Positions 1 to 11,885 of a DNA stretch of 64,000 nucleotides are shown here, piece by piece. Positions within the stretch are counted from its first letter, which is position 1, and each line of letters begins with the position of its first letter. This stretch comes from Tenodera sinensis (Eukaryota; Arthropoda; Insecta; Mantodea; Mantidae): contig CM060964.1 in the NCBI GenBank assembly GCA_030765045.1, positions 152,406,205 to 152,470,204 of the forward strand, given 5' to 3'. The notes under the pieces were generated by a model. The model had not been told where the DNA came from. It saw only the letters and a list, made by a program, of their open reading frames with translations, and made no database searches. Both the position numbers and the translations under genes were made by a program.

Positions 1-250
1 CAAAATAATAGTCAATGTTGAAATATGTGGGTCCATACAGAGGAATACACTTCCCAATAATGCAAATAATATATATTATTTCATATATATGAAACTCGTT
101 TGTTTATTTATTTTTTACTTTCTCTGCTATGCACAGTCAGTAGAGAAGGTTATGCATTCTACTAAAAAGTTTCACTTCAAGATTTCACTGGAAATACATG
201 TTTTGGGACCCCCTGAATCTAAAAAAAAAGCATTTTTACAAAAAGTTCTG

Positions 251-384
251 CATGCATGCATGTGTGTGTGTGTGTGTGTGTGGGTGTGGGTGTGGGTGTG
301 GGTGTGGGTGTGGGTGGGTGTGGGTGGGTGTGGGTGTGGGTGTGTGTGCATGCGTGCGTGCATGCGTGTGTGTGTGCACGCGCA
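251..384. repeat. (TG)n / (TGGGTG)n microsatellite
   Basis: Alternating TG dinucleotides pass into TGGGTG hexamers and back to TG with TGCATGCG interruptions. Open frames here in several registers are repeat artefacts. Confidence 0.95.
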
Positions 385-1629
385 TGGTATAACTCAAACA
401 TGAAAATTTTATTAAATACCAAACTTCACATTTAAGTTGAGCATCCTCTAAGGAGACAATATGATTTTCAAGAAAATCTGCCCAATCCAGGCTGCCCTCT
501 ACATGGAACTTTTTCAAAAATTGTGATTTTATCAAAACTGGTTCTAACAATTTTGATTAAAATATTATATGTTTAAGACATTTAAACGAAACATGTATCT
601 TGAATTTTCTGGGAACATCCTCAGGTATGCTCTTCATTTTGAATGACTTTTGCAAAACTAATAAACTGTAAGAACTAGACAAAATTTTACTAGACAGAAA
701 ATGTAGATCTCTGTAAACCACACACATTATGCCAAGCACATCTTTTTTTTTTTTTTTTTTTTTTTTGTGCCATGAACCATTTGGAGCTATTACTTGTTGT
801 TTGTTTGAATCTTTCAAAACCTATAGTCTTCTTAAATAGGAATATGTTATTCAATTTTCTATCTCTTGACCATGCAAAGGCAATTGAATTTCAAAGCCAT
901 CACAGAGCAATCTGTGCTCTTAAAAGATAGGGCTATCACTCAAAGCATACTGTATTCCAATATTCCCCTTGTACCTCAAGAACATTAGCAAAAAGATAAT
1001 TTCTGCAAATGTTTATCTTGATCAACATGAAGTAGATAGAGGAATAAGCCTTTATAAGAATAGTTTGTACAAGAGTAGGGAAAGGAAATAATTTTGGTCT
1101 ATACCTGCAGCATCCTTCCTTCTCTTCCAATGAGACCAGATCCCCAAGTGGCATGGAGTTATGAACAGGGGGTCCAACAATGTGCCTCACTGAGTCTCTG
1201 CATCCTTACTCTCCTCCTTAGCAGTGGCCCCGATCAATATAAAGTTGGCTCAGACCAAACAACTAAAGGGTATTCCTCCTCTATTGGAGATGAAATCAGG
1301 GGACAAGGCTGCACATTACGTTTGTAGACCCTCCACTTCTTTATACTTACTCCTGGATTCTCTTCTCCAGCCTCTGGAAGAGAGCCATGTTCTCCACCTT
1401 GGTCCCAGGGATCTTGGGAGGGCATCCAGTCTGACTGCTTACAGTCTGGTGCCCTCCCATGCCTGCACAGTTTGAATGTGCTTTCTCAGCCACTCTACCA
1501 AAGCTTCATCGTGGTAGACAATGATCAGTCAGTAGCAGTAACCAAACCTCAGGACCTCTCTGCATCCTGCTCTTGCAATAAAACCATCTGGGGGAAGCCA
1601 TCATCTACGGTGGTCATCTTAGCCTAGAT
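385..1629. other. no gene recognised
   Basis: AT-rich sequence with a 24-base T run at 743-766. On the minus strand near 1355-1420 a short stretch reads as KVENMALFQRLEKRIQ and runs into a GTAAGT donor-like site, which could be a decayed exon. Nothing else supports it and I do not annotate it as a gene. Confidence 0.5.
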
Positions 1630-1909
1630 TGGGTTACCTTAGCATAACTAACAAGGGAAATACCCCAGCTCAAATGGCTAAAACCGATTGAAAACATGTT
1701 TAAAATGAATGTACCTGTTCACATAGCTAACAACATTCATCTGTAGAACTACCTGTGCAGCTGCTAGCACCATCTAAAGGTCAGCATACTAGTATCACTA
1801 TGCCATAGCTGTACAGGTAGTATGGGCATGCCCGTTGCAGTGTTCGGTAGTGAAGTGACATCAAACATGAGTAGGCTGAAGTCAATTAATCCTGTGAACA
1901 TTGTTAACC
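1630..1909 (+). repeat. left arm of a large inverted repeat
   Basis: This arm is the inverted counterpart of 2469-2748; both arms are about 280 bp and are separated by about 560 bp. Matching blocks include CAGCATACTAG, CATAGCTGTACAGGTAGTA and CCTGTGAACATTGTTAACC. Identity looks like roughly 75-80 percent by eye. The outer end corresponds to the last codons of the minus-strand pseudogene at 2692-4796, so the inversion copied part of that locus or both derive from one transposon. Confidence 0.75.
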
Positions 1910-2468
1910 CCTAAGAGCCCATGCTTGAATATGCCAATAGTGGGCTACTGATCCATAGTATCTGGCTTTGTCAAACTGTGTTCTTACAGGTTTCTTTACA
2001 GCCTTCAATTTTGATATTTTATTTCCTTGAAATGGCCTCGGTTTTGCCTTTTGCATGTCTAAGATTATCTTGCAGTTGGATTACAAACGAATGCAGCTAT
2101 AACAGTTCATAAGTTTTCTGCAAGAACGATAACCATTATTAAAATAATCCTCATAAATATTGTTAAATGTTCAGTTATCAATACATTGGAGCATACGGGG
2201 TGTGATATTTTTGAGGGTGAAGGTGCATATTCACTTTGCGGAAGAGGACGTTCCAGAATTGTTGGAACCCTCATACCCATCTGCAGTTTCTTCTCGCCAT
2301 CAGATTTACAATCACTATATTCCTATCCAATGTGTCAGTATGTATTTCTGTTACATCCCCATAGTATTTTTACATTATAGTATCACATAACATGAATGCA
2401 AATGGCTCATCCTCCACTCCAATTACATACTCATTATCGTAAGTTCAACATACCCTTCTGCACAGCAG
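1910..2468. other. spacer between inverted-repeat arms
   Basis: AT-rich spacer with no recognisable coding or RNA feature. TTAA lies at both inner edges, but the flanking ends do not form a convincing piggyBac terminus. Confidence 0.5.
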
Positions 2469-2748
2469 GTTAACAATGTTCACAGGATAATTGCCATGTT
2501 TGACGCCACTATGTGCACTTCACTACTGAACTGCAATGGTCATGCTTGTACTACCTGTACAGCTATGGTGCACTGAGGCTAGTATGCTGATCTTCAAATA
2601 GCGGTAGCGGCCATACACGTTTTACAGATGAAAGATATTGATAGCTATTTGAACAGATACAATATTATATTTTAAATGCATTTCCAATCAGTTATAGCCT
2701 TTTGAGCTTGGGTACTTCCCTTGTAAGAGGTTGAGCAAAGTTCACCCT
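2469..2748 (-). repeat. right arm of a large inverted repeat
   Basis: Reverse complement of 1630-1909 (see that entry). Its outer end overlaps the final 17 or so codons of the minus-strand pseudogene, reading LTREVPKLKRL then stop. Confidence 0.75.
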
Positions 2749-2893
2749 CTTAATTTGTTTCTTTTCTGCAGGCAGAGTTTCCTTCTGCCTGCTTCTTTTT
2801 CCTAGGACACCAGAAGTGCCAGGTCCAGGCTGTGATGCAGCATCAGCAATGACCCTTGCAAGGGAAACCACCCTCCCCTGCTTAGCCCTTCTA

Positions 2894-4199
2894 CGAGGGT
2901 AATTCAAATATAAACGGTAATTGTTGTATATCACGGAGGAAGCAGTTCAGAGCAGGGCAGTGGAGGGGGGGAGGGGCGGGTTGGTTGGGTGTATTAGGGA
3001 GAGGGAACTAGCTTTGTTAGCTGCTTTGCTAGATTCTGGCATCAGTACAGCCATAAGTGAGCCAGAGGTTTCTTCGTTTGTTGCGCAACGCATTATCAAG
3101 TTTTTAACCAATGAAGGGGTTAAACCTTCGGAAATCTTAACTCATTTAAGGGCACAGTTTGGGGACACTACACTGTTGCAGAATCAAGTGTTTACTTGTG
3201 CCATACAATTTAAGGGTGGCCGAGAATTTGTGGTAAACGAAGGTCATGCTCAATGCCCAAGGTCAAGTCTCACAGATGACAACATCCGTGCCATTCGAGA
3301 GATTATTGAAGGTGATCGCCGCTCCACTGTCGAAGAAATCACATCAGAAGTTGGTGTCAGCATTGGTAGTGCTCATGCCATTATTAGGAAGCATCTTGGC
3401 TTCAGAAAAATTAGTGCTCGATGGGTCCTGAAGTTGTTAACCGAGCAACAAAAACAGGCCAGGTTGGAGACCTGTGAGAGACTTCTGAATCGATTCCAAC
3501 AAGAAGGGGAGGATTCCTTGAGACATATCGTTGCATGTGATGAGACATGGGTTCATCATTACACTTCAGAATCCAAAATGGCGAGTAAGAAGTGGCAACG
3601 GAAGGATGAAGCCTGCCCAGTGAAGGCCAAAAAATGCCACTTAGCCGGAAAAGCCCTCGCGACTGTGTTTTTTGACTGCAGAGGAGTTTTGCTGGTTGAT
3701 TTTCTTCATGATCGATGTACAGTGACTGCAGCTTACTATTACCAATTGTTAAGGTCTGTAAAAGCTGCCTACCGGAGCAAAAGATGTTGTATGCCCATCA
3801 GAGATGTCATCCTTCTCCAAGACAACGCTACGCCTCACACCACCAACTTGACAATGGACACAATGGCGGACATGCACTGGGAAACCCTTGAACACCCTCC
3901 CTACAGTCCACACTTGTCCCCCCCCCCCCCCCCCCAAGACTATTTTTTGTTTGCACCCATGAAAGAATCTCTTGGAGGGAAACATTTCAAAAACGACGTC
4001 AAGGAGCATGTGCACAATTGGTTGGTGATGCGCCCTCAAACTTTTTTTGAAGAAGAAATGTTCAAGCTTCGAAACATTGGTAAAAATGTTTACAGTGTGA
4101 AGGAGGCTATGTAGAGAAATGTTGATGTAGTCACTTGTGTATATATTTAATCAATAAATATTTTTAACAAAATTACCGTTTATATTTGAATCACCCTCG
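2894..4199 (+). mobile_element. mariner (Tc1/mariner superfamily) transposon
   Basis: The element has 29-bp terminal inverted repeats beginning CGAGGGTRATTCAAATATAA; the two ends differ at one position. It is flanked by the TA duplication expected for this superfamily (2892-2893 and 4200-4201). Length is about 1.3 kb, normal for mariner. It sits inside a minus-strand ORF that is restored in frame when one TA is kept, so it inserted into pre-existing coding-like sequence. Both ends are intact, but the encoded transposase looks inactive. Confidence 0.95.
3053..4114 (+). pseudogene. mariner transposase, near-intact but start-less and with expanded catalytic spacing
   Basis: A cut-and-paste DNA transposase. 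The frame is open to the TAG. It carries an N-terminal helix-turn-helix (SFVAQRIIKFLTNEG), the linker WVLKLLT (WVPHEL/WVPKLLT-type in mariners), first catalytic Asp in VACDETWVHHY, second Asp in LLQDNATPH and third Asp before YFLF. Two defects are visible. The frame has no ATG before about residue 180; an ATA sits exactly where the usual start before SEPEVSSFVAQR would be. A run of C at about 3919-3936 encodes a proline run, so 38 residues separate the second and third Asp instead of the family's 34. Both look like recent point or slippage changes. Confidence 0.9.
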
Positions 4200-4248
4200 T
4201 ATGTCTCTTCTTTGCCCTGGTAGATCTCTTGCCTTTCATCTTCAGAGT

Positions 4249-4478
4249 TTCTTTTTTGTTGTTGTAGTGTTTAATGCCCACTTTTACTACATACTGCGCT
4301 GCAGGCAGTGACACTGATGATACATGGAATGATGATGGAGCACCAGTGGAATGAGATGGCGGGGAAAGCTGCCCAAGCACCACTTTGTCCACCAAAAATC
4401 CCACATGCGGTTGCCTGGGATTGAACCTGGGCCACTTTGGTGAGAAGCAAATGGTCTAAGCACTCAGCTATGACACGG
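4249..4478 (-). mobile_element. tRNA-derived SINE, full length
   Basis: On the minus strand it starts with a tRNA-like head: A box around TAGCTGAGTGCTTAGA and B box GGTTCAATCC. The body ends in an ACAACAACAAAAAAG tail. Perfect 12-bp TSDs (CATCTTCAGAGT on the + strand) lie at 4237-4248 and 4479-4490. The head resembles that of the SINE at 39792-40170, but the 3' body differs. Confidence 0.9.
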
Positions 4479-4796
4479 CATCTTCAGAGTGCCAACCACC
4501 TTGGTCAGCTCTTCCAAGCTGTCTACCATCTTCTTCCGTTCAACTTCAGATACCTGGGCCTTTGGGAGAAGCTTTCCCTAGTTCCAATTGCATTATTTGA
4601 TTTGCAGGGTCCTCCTTTGAGAATCAGACTACCATACTTTCTATACTTACAGAAGGCAAGGCCTGCATCTCCCATTCTCTGAAAAACACAGTTCCTGCCT
4701 CCAGTTTTCCTGTCTGGTTAGCCAATTCTACTTTCAAGGTCTCAGCCTCCTGTTATTTCATTTTTAGTCTCTCAGAGTCCCTCTGTCTGGTTTATT

Positions 4797-5213
4797 GGTA
4801 CTATAACACACAATTAGCAAAGGATAGCTAAGGTCTGCCTAAACAGAGTGCCACATGCTTGGGTAAGACTACATACTTTGAGAGGTTGTCAGATATTTCA
4901 GAGACTCCATTAGTGACACATCACCCCCATGCACCCCTTTGGCATGGATTGCTTAACACCTAGGGTTTGGGGAGCTGGTTCATGGTCTCCTATTGGTTAT
5001 TCATAGACAGGCCTGATGATATGTCAGGTCCTAACTATCCACCACCTGCTGATGCACCCAGTACCCACTCAAGGTCTAGGTTTATAGGCTTATGGGTTGT
5101 TAAACCACATCAGCAGCCCCCTGCTGTGGATTTAAAGGCTGCCACCCATAATAACATAGCATACTGTTCATACATACAGTATATTATATTACGTCATGTT
5201 AAATTATATATCA
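4797..5213. other. no feature recognised
   Basis: Unique-looking sequence between the pseudogene and the solo LTR, with no supported ORF or RNA. Confidence 0.5.
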
Positions 5214-5217
5214 TAGT

Positions 5218-5997
5218 TGAAGCTAATAGCCGTTGTGTCCTCGTGGTTGGATCGCCATTTGAAGCTGAAGTCGTTGTTCGGTTCTCGTTGTCGCCCGTTG
5301 ATTTGGTTCTTTCCCGCTAGCTCAGCTTGAGATCTCTTTATTTTATCTCGGGTCTGCGTAGGTGTGTAATAGACAACCCAAGAAAATCTTTGCATACTAT
5401 TTATTGCATCTTCGATACTTGCGGGAGCTATGCCGATCTGCTACACGCAGAAGAATCGCACTCACGTCTGCACTCCACAACGTGCGGTGCTGGTCTGGGG
5501 TAGTGACCAGACGCTTTCTCGCGTACCCACGCTAAGAAACCGTCTCTCCACTTTTGAATGTCATGACGTCATCCAAGAAAGCCTCGTATCCAAAATGCTA
5601 TTTCCTTTTCCCGCAATTTAGAAATGTCCCTTTCTATTATAACATGTTCTTTTATGAATTTCGAATATATAATTACCTTTTTAGGATTAAACGATGTTTA
5701 CTTTATATTTTATTAAATATATCGCGCGACTTTTAAGGTTGTTAGACCTGGCTTTCGAACGTGTATTTAAACTATGTAGTATGACGTCATGACTCGTTAA
5801 TTTCAAACCAATAATGCGTTTATCCTACAAATTTAACGACTATTATTTACTCATATCTTGCTCACCTTACAACACTTCCTGCTCTATTATCTATTTATGT
5901 TATTACTTAACACTTATCGCAAATCTCACATCCGGCAATTAAATTAAAACGTGTCTCTATCAAGCACATTCGATTGGAAATCTAAATTTCGGTATCA
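5218..5997 (-). mobile_element. solo LTR of the same family as the LTR retrotransposon at 21914-28185
   Basis: It begins TGAAGCT and ends GGTATCA, like the two LTRs further on, and is collinear with them over 780 bp with many substitutions. It is flanked by a perfect 4-bp TSD, TAGT (5214-5217 and 5998-6001). No internal region is present, so it formed by recombination between the LTRs of an older insertion. It keeps both TGACGTCA motifs (5564-5571 and 5782-5789). Orientation is inferred from the full element, which reads on the minus strand. Confidence 0.92.
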
Positions 5998-6001
5998 TAG
6001 T

Positions 6002-8317
6002 ATATTATATCAACAAACCTTATCTATTTTAATATATGAAAAAGAGCAAGAAGCAGTGATGTGTTTTTTATTTACTTAATCTTGAGTTGAAATTTGTTAT
6101 ACCAGCATCACTTACGCTACTTACCTACTTTGCCTACATAATAAGAACAGTTAATGTGATGACAAAGTACATAGCAGCCTGTGGCTAGCTAAAGCTTAGT
6201 GAATTACATAATCTTGTAAGCTTTATAATCAGAATTGCTTGAAAATATAACATCAGCATTACTCTTACTTAACCTAAAGTGATTTTGATAATATTAATAC
6301 GTGTTAATGACTAGTAGGTGCTTTACTACTGGCCAACTTGATTGCTGTTTCTGCTCTAAATAGATTTGCATTCAACATTTATTACATTGCGTGTTTCCAA
6401 GCAAAAAATTCCCTCCTTGTGTTCTACAAAATCTGTGAGCATAACTTATGTTCACTATGTACCATTACTGTCAAATATTCAGATGAATATTGCTTGTTTG
6501 GTTATTATCTTATAATTTCAGCATATGTCCATAAAAATTCTGATGTGTTATATTTATATAACTTGCTTTATCCACTATCATTTATTTATATATAGCCCCT
6601 ACAAGCTGTTCTTAGTAAGGCTTATTTTTCTCTCTACTTCATGTTACTTAAGATGAACCTTTACAACAATAGTTTGATTACATATTTTTTTCTGGACACA
6701 AGAGGAATAGAGCATGCCAAATAAATAGCCAGGTGTTTAGAGACAGGGCACCATATGCTGGTCCTCAATTTTCATACTCTTTTCATGACATCACAAGAAA
6801 CAACTGAATAACCAGAGCACTTTACAAAAATTATAAAGGATAGAACATTTCAAACCATAATAACAGATATGTTGGACATAACTAATGCCACAAAGAAGTT
6901 TTGGAAGCAAATTGTATCTTGTAAAGATATCTACATTTTTTGTGTGGTAGGTTTTTGTCTATCACTTAATGTTTATCAGTTATACCAAAGTTTAAAACGT
7001 TCCTTCCAAACGAAGAGTGCTTTAAGGGATATTTTCATAAAATTCAAGATATACATTTTATTTGCTATGCAAATGTTTTAAACACATAGTATTTTAATCA
7101 AGATTGAGATATGTTTGAACAAATAACCAACTATGAAACATTTTCCATGTAAAGAGATGAGGGAATTACCTGAAAATTTTCATTTTGCATTCTTGGAACA
7201 TGCTGCAAGTTTGGCAATTACTCAAATTTTTGTTTTTGAGTCATGTGTACACATGCATACATACAGATCCTTTTCTAAAAATGCAGCTTTTTAATTCAGG
7301 GGCTTTAAAACATGGATTTCTGGTTAAAACATGATATAACATTTTTTTGATGGAATATAACACAGCTTCTGCGCCTACTAGGTATATGGTAATGAAAGTA
7401 AAAGTATGTTTCAATGATTACTGCCAAATAACTATTTGATAATCAGGTTTCCATATACTTTTCTTATTTTGTTTTCCTGCTTATAGAAGGGCATGAGTAC
7501 TCAGAGATCTCAATAGATATTTGCAGATTATTCCCTTGGTAAAGTGGTTTATATGAGTGAGTACTAGCATGTCCTCCATACAAATATGCAAACATATAAA
7601 CAGCTTGATTTAAGCATTTTTTTTAATTTTATGCTTCTTATCAGTGTAAAATGTCTCTTGACACCCATTTATGAGGATAAGTTTTGAGGCTTGTTATTCC
7701 TATCCATCCAGTAAATTAAATTTATAAATTATGTTTAAGATCTCAATAAGTTTATCGCCTGTTCACACAGACATCACTTTATTAACTTTCTAAAGAGGGG
7801 AAGTAGAATTTCATTTTCGTCTCTTACTTAGTGATCAGAAAATTCTTGTAAAATGTTTTTTATACTGGTAAAATATTGTAATGCAATTTTATAATTTTAA
7901 AAAGTCACTGGTTAACTCAGAACCAGCAGGTAGTTCCACAGACAGTTTCATACATCTTAAATGACTTGCATACTCAAAATTAATAATTAGATTTTTAAAG
8001 ATAAGCAATTAAGATGAGCAAATCAACACATACATAGCATTATTGTATACAAATGTATATTTATTTATTTTTAAAAACTATGATGTACACAAGTCCATTT
8101 CTTAATGATAAATAATTAAGCTTACTTGCCTGTTTATTGAATAGATTAAAGTTGAACTCTTAAAAAATTCTGAAGTACTTATTCTACCTCAACTGAGTTC
8201 AGTATATTTTTCTGGTTATATTGACTTAAATATTTTAATTAAAGTGCAACATTCATTTATAGCCACTTCCATCAGCATTACTAAAGAGCATTAATTTTAT
8301 GATATTTTAATTTTCAG
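6002..8317. other. AT-rich sequence upstream of the first recognised adaptor exon
   Basis: No coding region, repeat or RNA recognised. It probably belongs to the intron that precedes the exon at 8318. I searched it for the N-terminal half of a PTB domain and did not find it. Confidence 0.5.
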
Positions 8318-8429
8318 GATATCATACTGCTCTGCTGATGCAGCACATGATCATGTCTTTGCCTTCATTGCCACCAATAGTAATGAAACTATGGAATGCC
8401 ATGCATTTCTCTGTCCAAAACGAAAAATG
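8318..8429 (+). CDS. LDLRAP1: LDLRAP1-like PTB adaptor, internal exon (core of PTB domain)
   Basis: The exon is bounded by TTTTCAG and GTAAGA. After one base completing the previous codon it encodes 37 residues, starting ISYCSADAAHDHVFAFIA and ending ECHAFLCPKRKM. This is the beta-strand part of the phosphotyrosine-binding domain of the ARH/LDLRAP1 family, which links NPxY motifs in lipoprotein-receptor tails to clathrin and AP-2 on the cytoplasmic side of the plasma membrane. GULP/CED-6 and Numb PTB domains have different sequence here, so I favour LDLRAP1. The preceding exon, expected to end with two bases of a codon (probably Arg), was not found in the window. Confidence 0.85.
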
Positions 8430-8950
8430 GTAAGAATCTACTGAAATACATACTACATGTTGCTATCTGATATATACACCCAAAGAGTGCATACAAAGAA
8501 AATCTACAGGAAGTTTCAGTAAGAGTGTGCAAAAATTAAAAGGTGCACAGGGTATCTCTGCTGAACATTCTGAGATTGAGCTTGTGTTCTGTAAATACAA
8601 CTTAATGAGCTCTAAATGGAGCAAAGTCTGAAGTCTAGGAAATCCATTTATACAGTACATTTACTATAAAACTGGGTCGACAGATGCAAGGTCCGTGCGA
8701 CTACTACATTTCCCTGTACACATGTGCTAATAGTCACATGTGCATCAGTCTTACTTCTTCTAGATAAATATTAAGTGCTGTTCTAGTCCAGTTTACACAT
8801 GAATAACATTAGAAGTGTTTAGTTTTGTTTGAAGTGCTTTCAAATTGAATCAATTGCAGTATACAGTACAACAAAGTGTTTATGTACAATATGTTTATGT
8901 TTACACCATTTTGTAGGGAAGTTGTAAGGCAATTTGGAACTAAATTTCCC
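8430..8950. other. start of 22-kb intron, nothing recognised
   Basis: AT-rich intronic sequence with no supported feature. Confidence 0.5.
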
Positions 8951-8954
8951 GGCA

Positions 8955-9170
8955 TGCGTGTTCTTTGTTTGTAAATAAATTCAGGGAGACTGAATCAATT
9001 CATGATAGGAAAAGAAAATTAAAATGGCATATGCTTACGGAGCATAACTTAGGCAAAATCAGAGAAAGGTTACAATGGTCACCTGGAAAACTCTTAGGTA
9101 CCTTGCACAAGGCAAAATTAAAACAAAATATCAGGAGAGAAATTAACACTATTTCAGAAGCGAACTAATG
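8955..9170 (+). pseudogene. Tc1/mariner-like transposase N-terminal relic
   Basis: The frame reads VNKFRETESIHDRKRKLKW, then LGKIRERLQWSPGKLLGTL. This matches the helix-turn-helix segment of an arthropod Tc1/mariner family in which a second HTH follows VNKFRETGS. The relic at 42530-43590 carries the equivalent NRFKETSS...LTDEMLDDIGTTLECSP. Only the DNA-binding part is readable; the catalytic domain is lost or unrecognisable. It lies in the large adaptor intron. Confidence 0.6.
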
Positions 9171-10072
9171 CATGAAAATGAAAATTTCCTCAAAAGATGC
9201 CATAGATGTACTGGTGCAGATGGATGGCATTTCCAAATTCTCCTGTGATAAGCCATGTTTTTTGTTTAGTCTGGTAATTGTTAATGTGATTTAAGATTTG
9301 ATGTGCATGCATGTGTAACTGGGAGATGGGCTGTGCAACTGCCAGCCAAGTCATACAGTACATGTCTGCAAGACAGGCCGTGTGCATGGTGGCCAAGTTT
9401 TGTTGTAAACATACTATATTATCCACATATTTTGGTTTACTTGTCCCCTAAAAACTGACTGTTTTAGGTATTTACATAACCGCTTGACAGACTATGAATC
9501 AATGACAGACCTCTTCATGAGTGATCTAGAAGCATAAATTACACCCATATCATCCACAATGAGTCCATATACTGTGCCTCTGTATGTGTAGTACAATGAG
9601 TGCTTGTAGTAGGATCTAAGCATCTCCATTTCAAAGAAACTCTGCTGTACAGATGGTCCTCACATTGCAATGTCCCACTTTTCTTGAGTGCAATAAACTA
9701 AGTTTCCCACAACTGCTAATTCATAGAAAGAAACACACCTATCCAATTATGTCTGTAGGGAAAGGATTCTTTACAAGCCTTTCAGCAGGGAGAGCAGTGC
9801 CATACACTTCCACATTTATGAGGTGAATGTTGGTATAAGTGCACCAAGTCCATTGTGGTTGACAAGTAAAAGAAAATATGCTACCTAGACTACCTACCTT
9901 AGACTCTCCTCTGCATTTTGAAGGATGTATCTTCTTAAGTTGATTTCATAGAGTACCAGTTCCTGGTTCCAAAATGTTCAATACAGCATCCCCTATTTCC
10001 TTTTTTAATTTTGCATGCTTTCACTAAAACAGCCTGTATCTCTGCTTATATGACACCTTAAATAAATAATAA
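9171..10072. other. intronic sequence, nothing recognised
   Basis: It may include decayed catalytic-domain sequence of the preceding transposase relic, but no motif is legible. Confidence 0.45.
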
Positions 10073-10111
10073 TGAGAGAGAGAGAGAGAGAGAGGGAGAG
10101 AAAGAGAGAGG
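10073..10111. repeat. (GA)n microsatellite
   Basis: About 19 GA units with a few interruptions. Confidence 0.95.
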
Positions 10112-10535
10112 AGTAATTAATATGAAAATGTACCCTTGCCAGGTGTTTTAAGCTTCTTTTAATCATTAGGAGAGACTCCTAAGCATCTGTTGCTTTTAGC
10201 AAAGCTGCTGCAGATACTGAATTGAAATTGCATACATTAGAGTTTGAAGAATATTTGTTGAGTCATTTCAAATTTGGTTTAAATTAGTGCAAGAATAAAG
10301 TTACTAAAACTAAAGTTTAAGAGTTATTTCCAACACCCATAGCAGATGTTCATGTAAAGATCTTTTTAGAAGACTGAAAATATTAACCTGATCTTGCATG
10401 TATATATTCTCGATCCTAAAATTTTTTATATGTAATCGATCCACATTTATAACAAACAATGAAATTCATGAGATAAACACCAGACAAAAGAGCAATGTTT
10501 TTAAAATTGCTGCTAGAGTACCCATGTTCAAAATA
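10112..10535. other. intronic sequence, nothing recognised
   Basis: AT-rich, no supported feature. Confidence 0.5.
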
Positions 10536-10810
10536 ATTTTATTCTGTACAAGATTATCTGAATGACAAATTATCCTATTAAAGCTTATGTAGCTTTGTAA
10601 ATAGTCTCTAGCTCATTTTATTCTACATAAGATTATCTGAATGACAAATTATGCTGTTAATGCTCAGGTAGATTTGCAAGTAGTTTTTTAGCTAATTTTA
10701 TTCTGTATAGTGCTATCTGAATGACAAATTACCCTATTAATGCTTATGTGGCTTTCTAAGTAGTTTGTAGCTCATTTTATTCTGTAACAGATTATCTGAA
10801 CGAGAAATTA
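10536..10810. repeat. 79-bp minisatellite, left part
   Basis: About 3.5 tandem units of 79-80 bp, each starting ATTTTATTCTG and containing GATTATCTGAATGACAAATTA. Unit starts are near 10536, 10615, 10695 and 10774. The same array, same orientation and period, resumes at 14930, so it was one array split by a transposon. Confidence 0.92.
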
Positions 10811-11885
10811 CACCGTTCTGCATGGATTTCGCTTTTTTTAAGTGAATGAGCATTTCTGAATTACATTTTCACACTGACTGAAAAACTGAAACCTGTTTTC
10901 GTGTACCACGTCAGAATTTTTTTGCAATTCAAAATTTTATATTTTGAATATTTTTCGTAATGCGCATACTGTAGCAATATTACCGCGTGCTTATCGATTG
11001 TTAGAAAGGCTCAACAGCTTATAATTTTAACTTTAATACTTAAAATGTGAAATAATATAACTATTACTATATTTAATTTTATATCTTTATGTTTATATAT
11101 TTTTTATATTTATTAAAATCTACTAACTATATCCGCCCTATGGGATGTACAAGAATTTTTCATGGCGATAAGACATGCAATGTTTATTCTTGGATATGTT
11201 TGTCTACAGTATCAAATACATTGCCATCTGCATCCAGTAGCACTGAAACTGAATCTCCAGTGGATAATACTTATGAACCGGACAATTGAGGAGCATTTTT
11301 TCAAAACTCAATAGATGCACAAAATGCGTTTCTGAGAAAAAAAGTTTTTTCTGTTTATTGTCAGTACTAATTGGTTAGCACAGCAACTATATTAATCATT
11401 CAATTCTCCTTCCTGATACTATCTCATTGAATGTGAAAAGAAACAAATAGCATAGTTTAACTAGTGCAAATTTGGGGGTTGAAAATGCAGTTTTTTTCAA
11501 AAACCCATAGATGCTGATAAACTTTTCTGTGTGAGCAAGAAATTAACATATGAAGTTTTGTTATTTTTGTCATTTCTTATAAACTTTTTCTGTGTGAGCG
11601 AGAAATTAACATATGAAGTTTTGTTATTTTTGTCATTTATTGTTTTTGTTGCTTTGTATTTATGTATTTATTATTTTTTATTTATTTTCACCTTTTTATA
11701 ATACATAATGTACTATACAACCAACATTTTAATGTTTATAAGGATTATTTTATTAGGTATAAACTTAGAAACTAAGTACTGCTACATTCACAATAATAAT
11801 ATATTTTGTTTTATTTATATAACAAACATATTGAATACACACAAAGAAATTTCAAACAATATGAATAAGTAAGCTTTTACCTTTA

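Larger units (their letters stand above)
2692..4796 (-). pseudogene. broken coiled-coil/basic protein gene interrupted by a mariner and a SINE
   Basis: I do not recognise the product. The minus strand reads as two exon-like blocks. 4796-4651 follows an AG, encodes a heptad-like stretch (ETLKVELANQTGKLEAG) and ends at a GTAAGT donor. 4577 to 2692 follows CTAG and encodes VSEVERKKMVDSLEEL, a basic run KMKGKRSTRAKKR, a linker QPGPGTSG and a final LTREVPKLKRL before the stop. The second block is contiguous only if two insertions are removed: the SINE with its TSD, and the mariner with its TA. Across the mariner scar the frame rejoins exactly. One in-frame TAA follows LKMK in the first block. The two insertions and this stop make it a dead gene or a decayed transposon ORF. 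Confidence 0.5.

Noticed and set aside
1094..1475. Short + strand frames of 77-83 codons
   Set aside because: No motif or splice context; the best coding-like signal here is a weak minus-strand stretch that I could not support either.
1900..2475. piggyBac element at the two TTAA sites in the inverted-repeat centre
   Set aside because: Sequences inside the TTAA sites are not inverted repeats of each other and no transposase is present.
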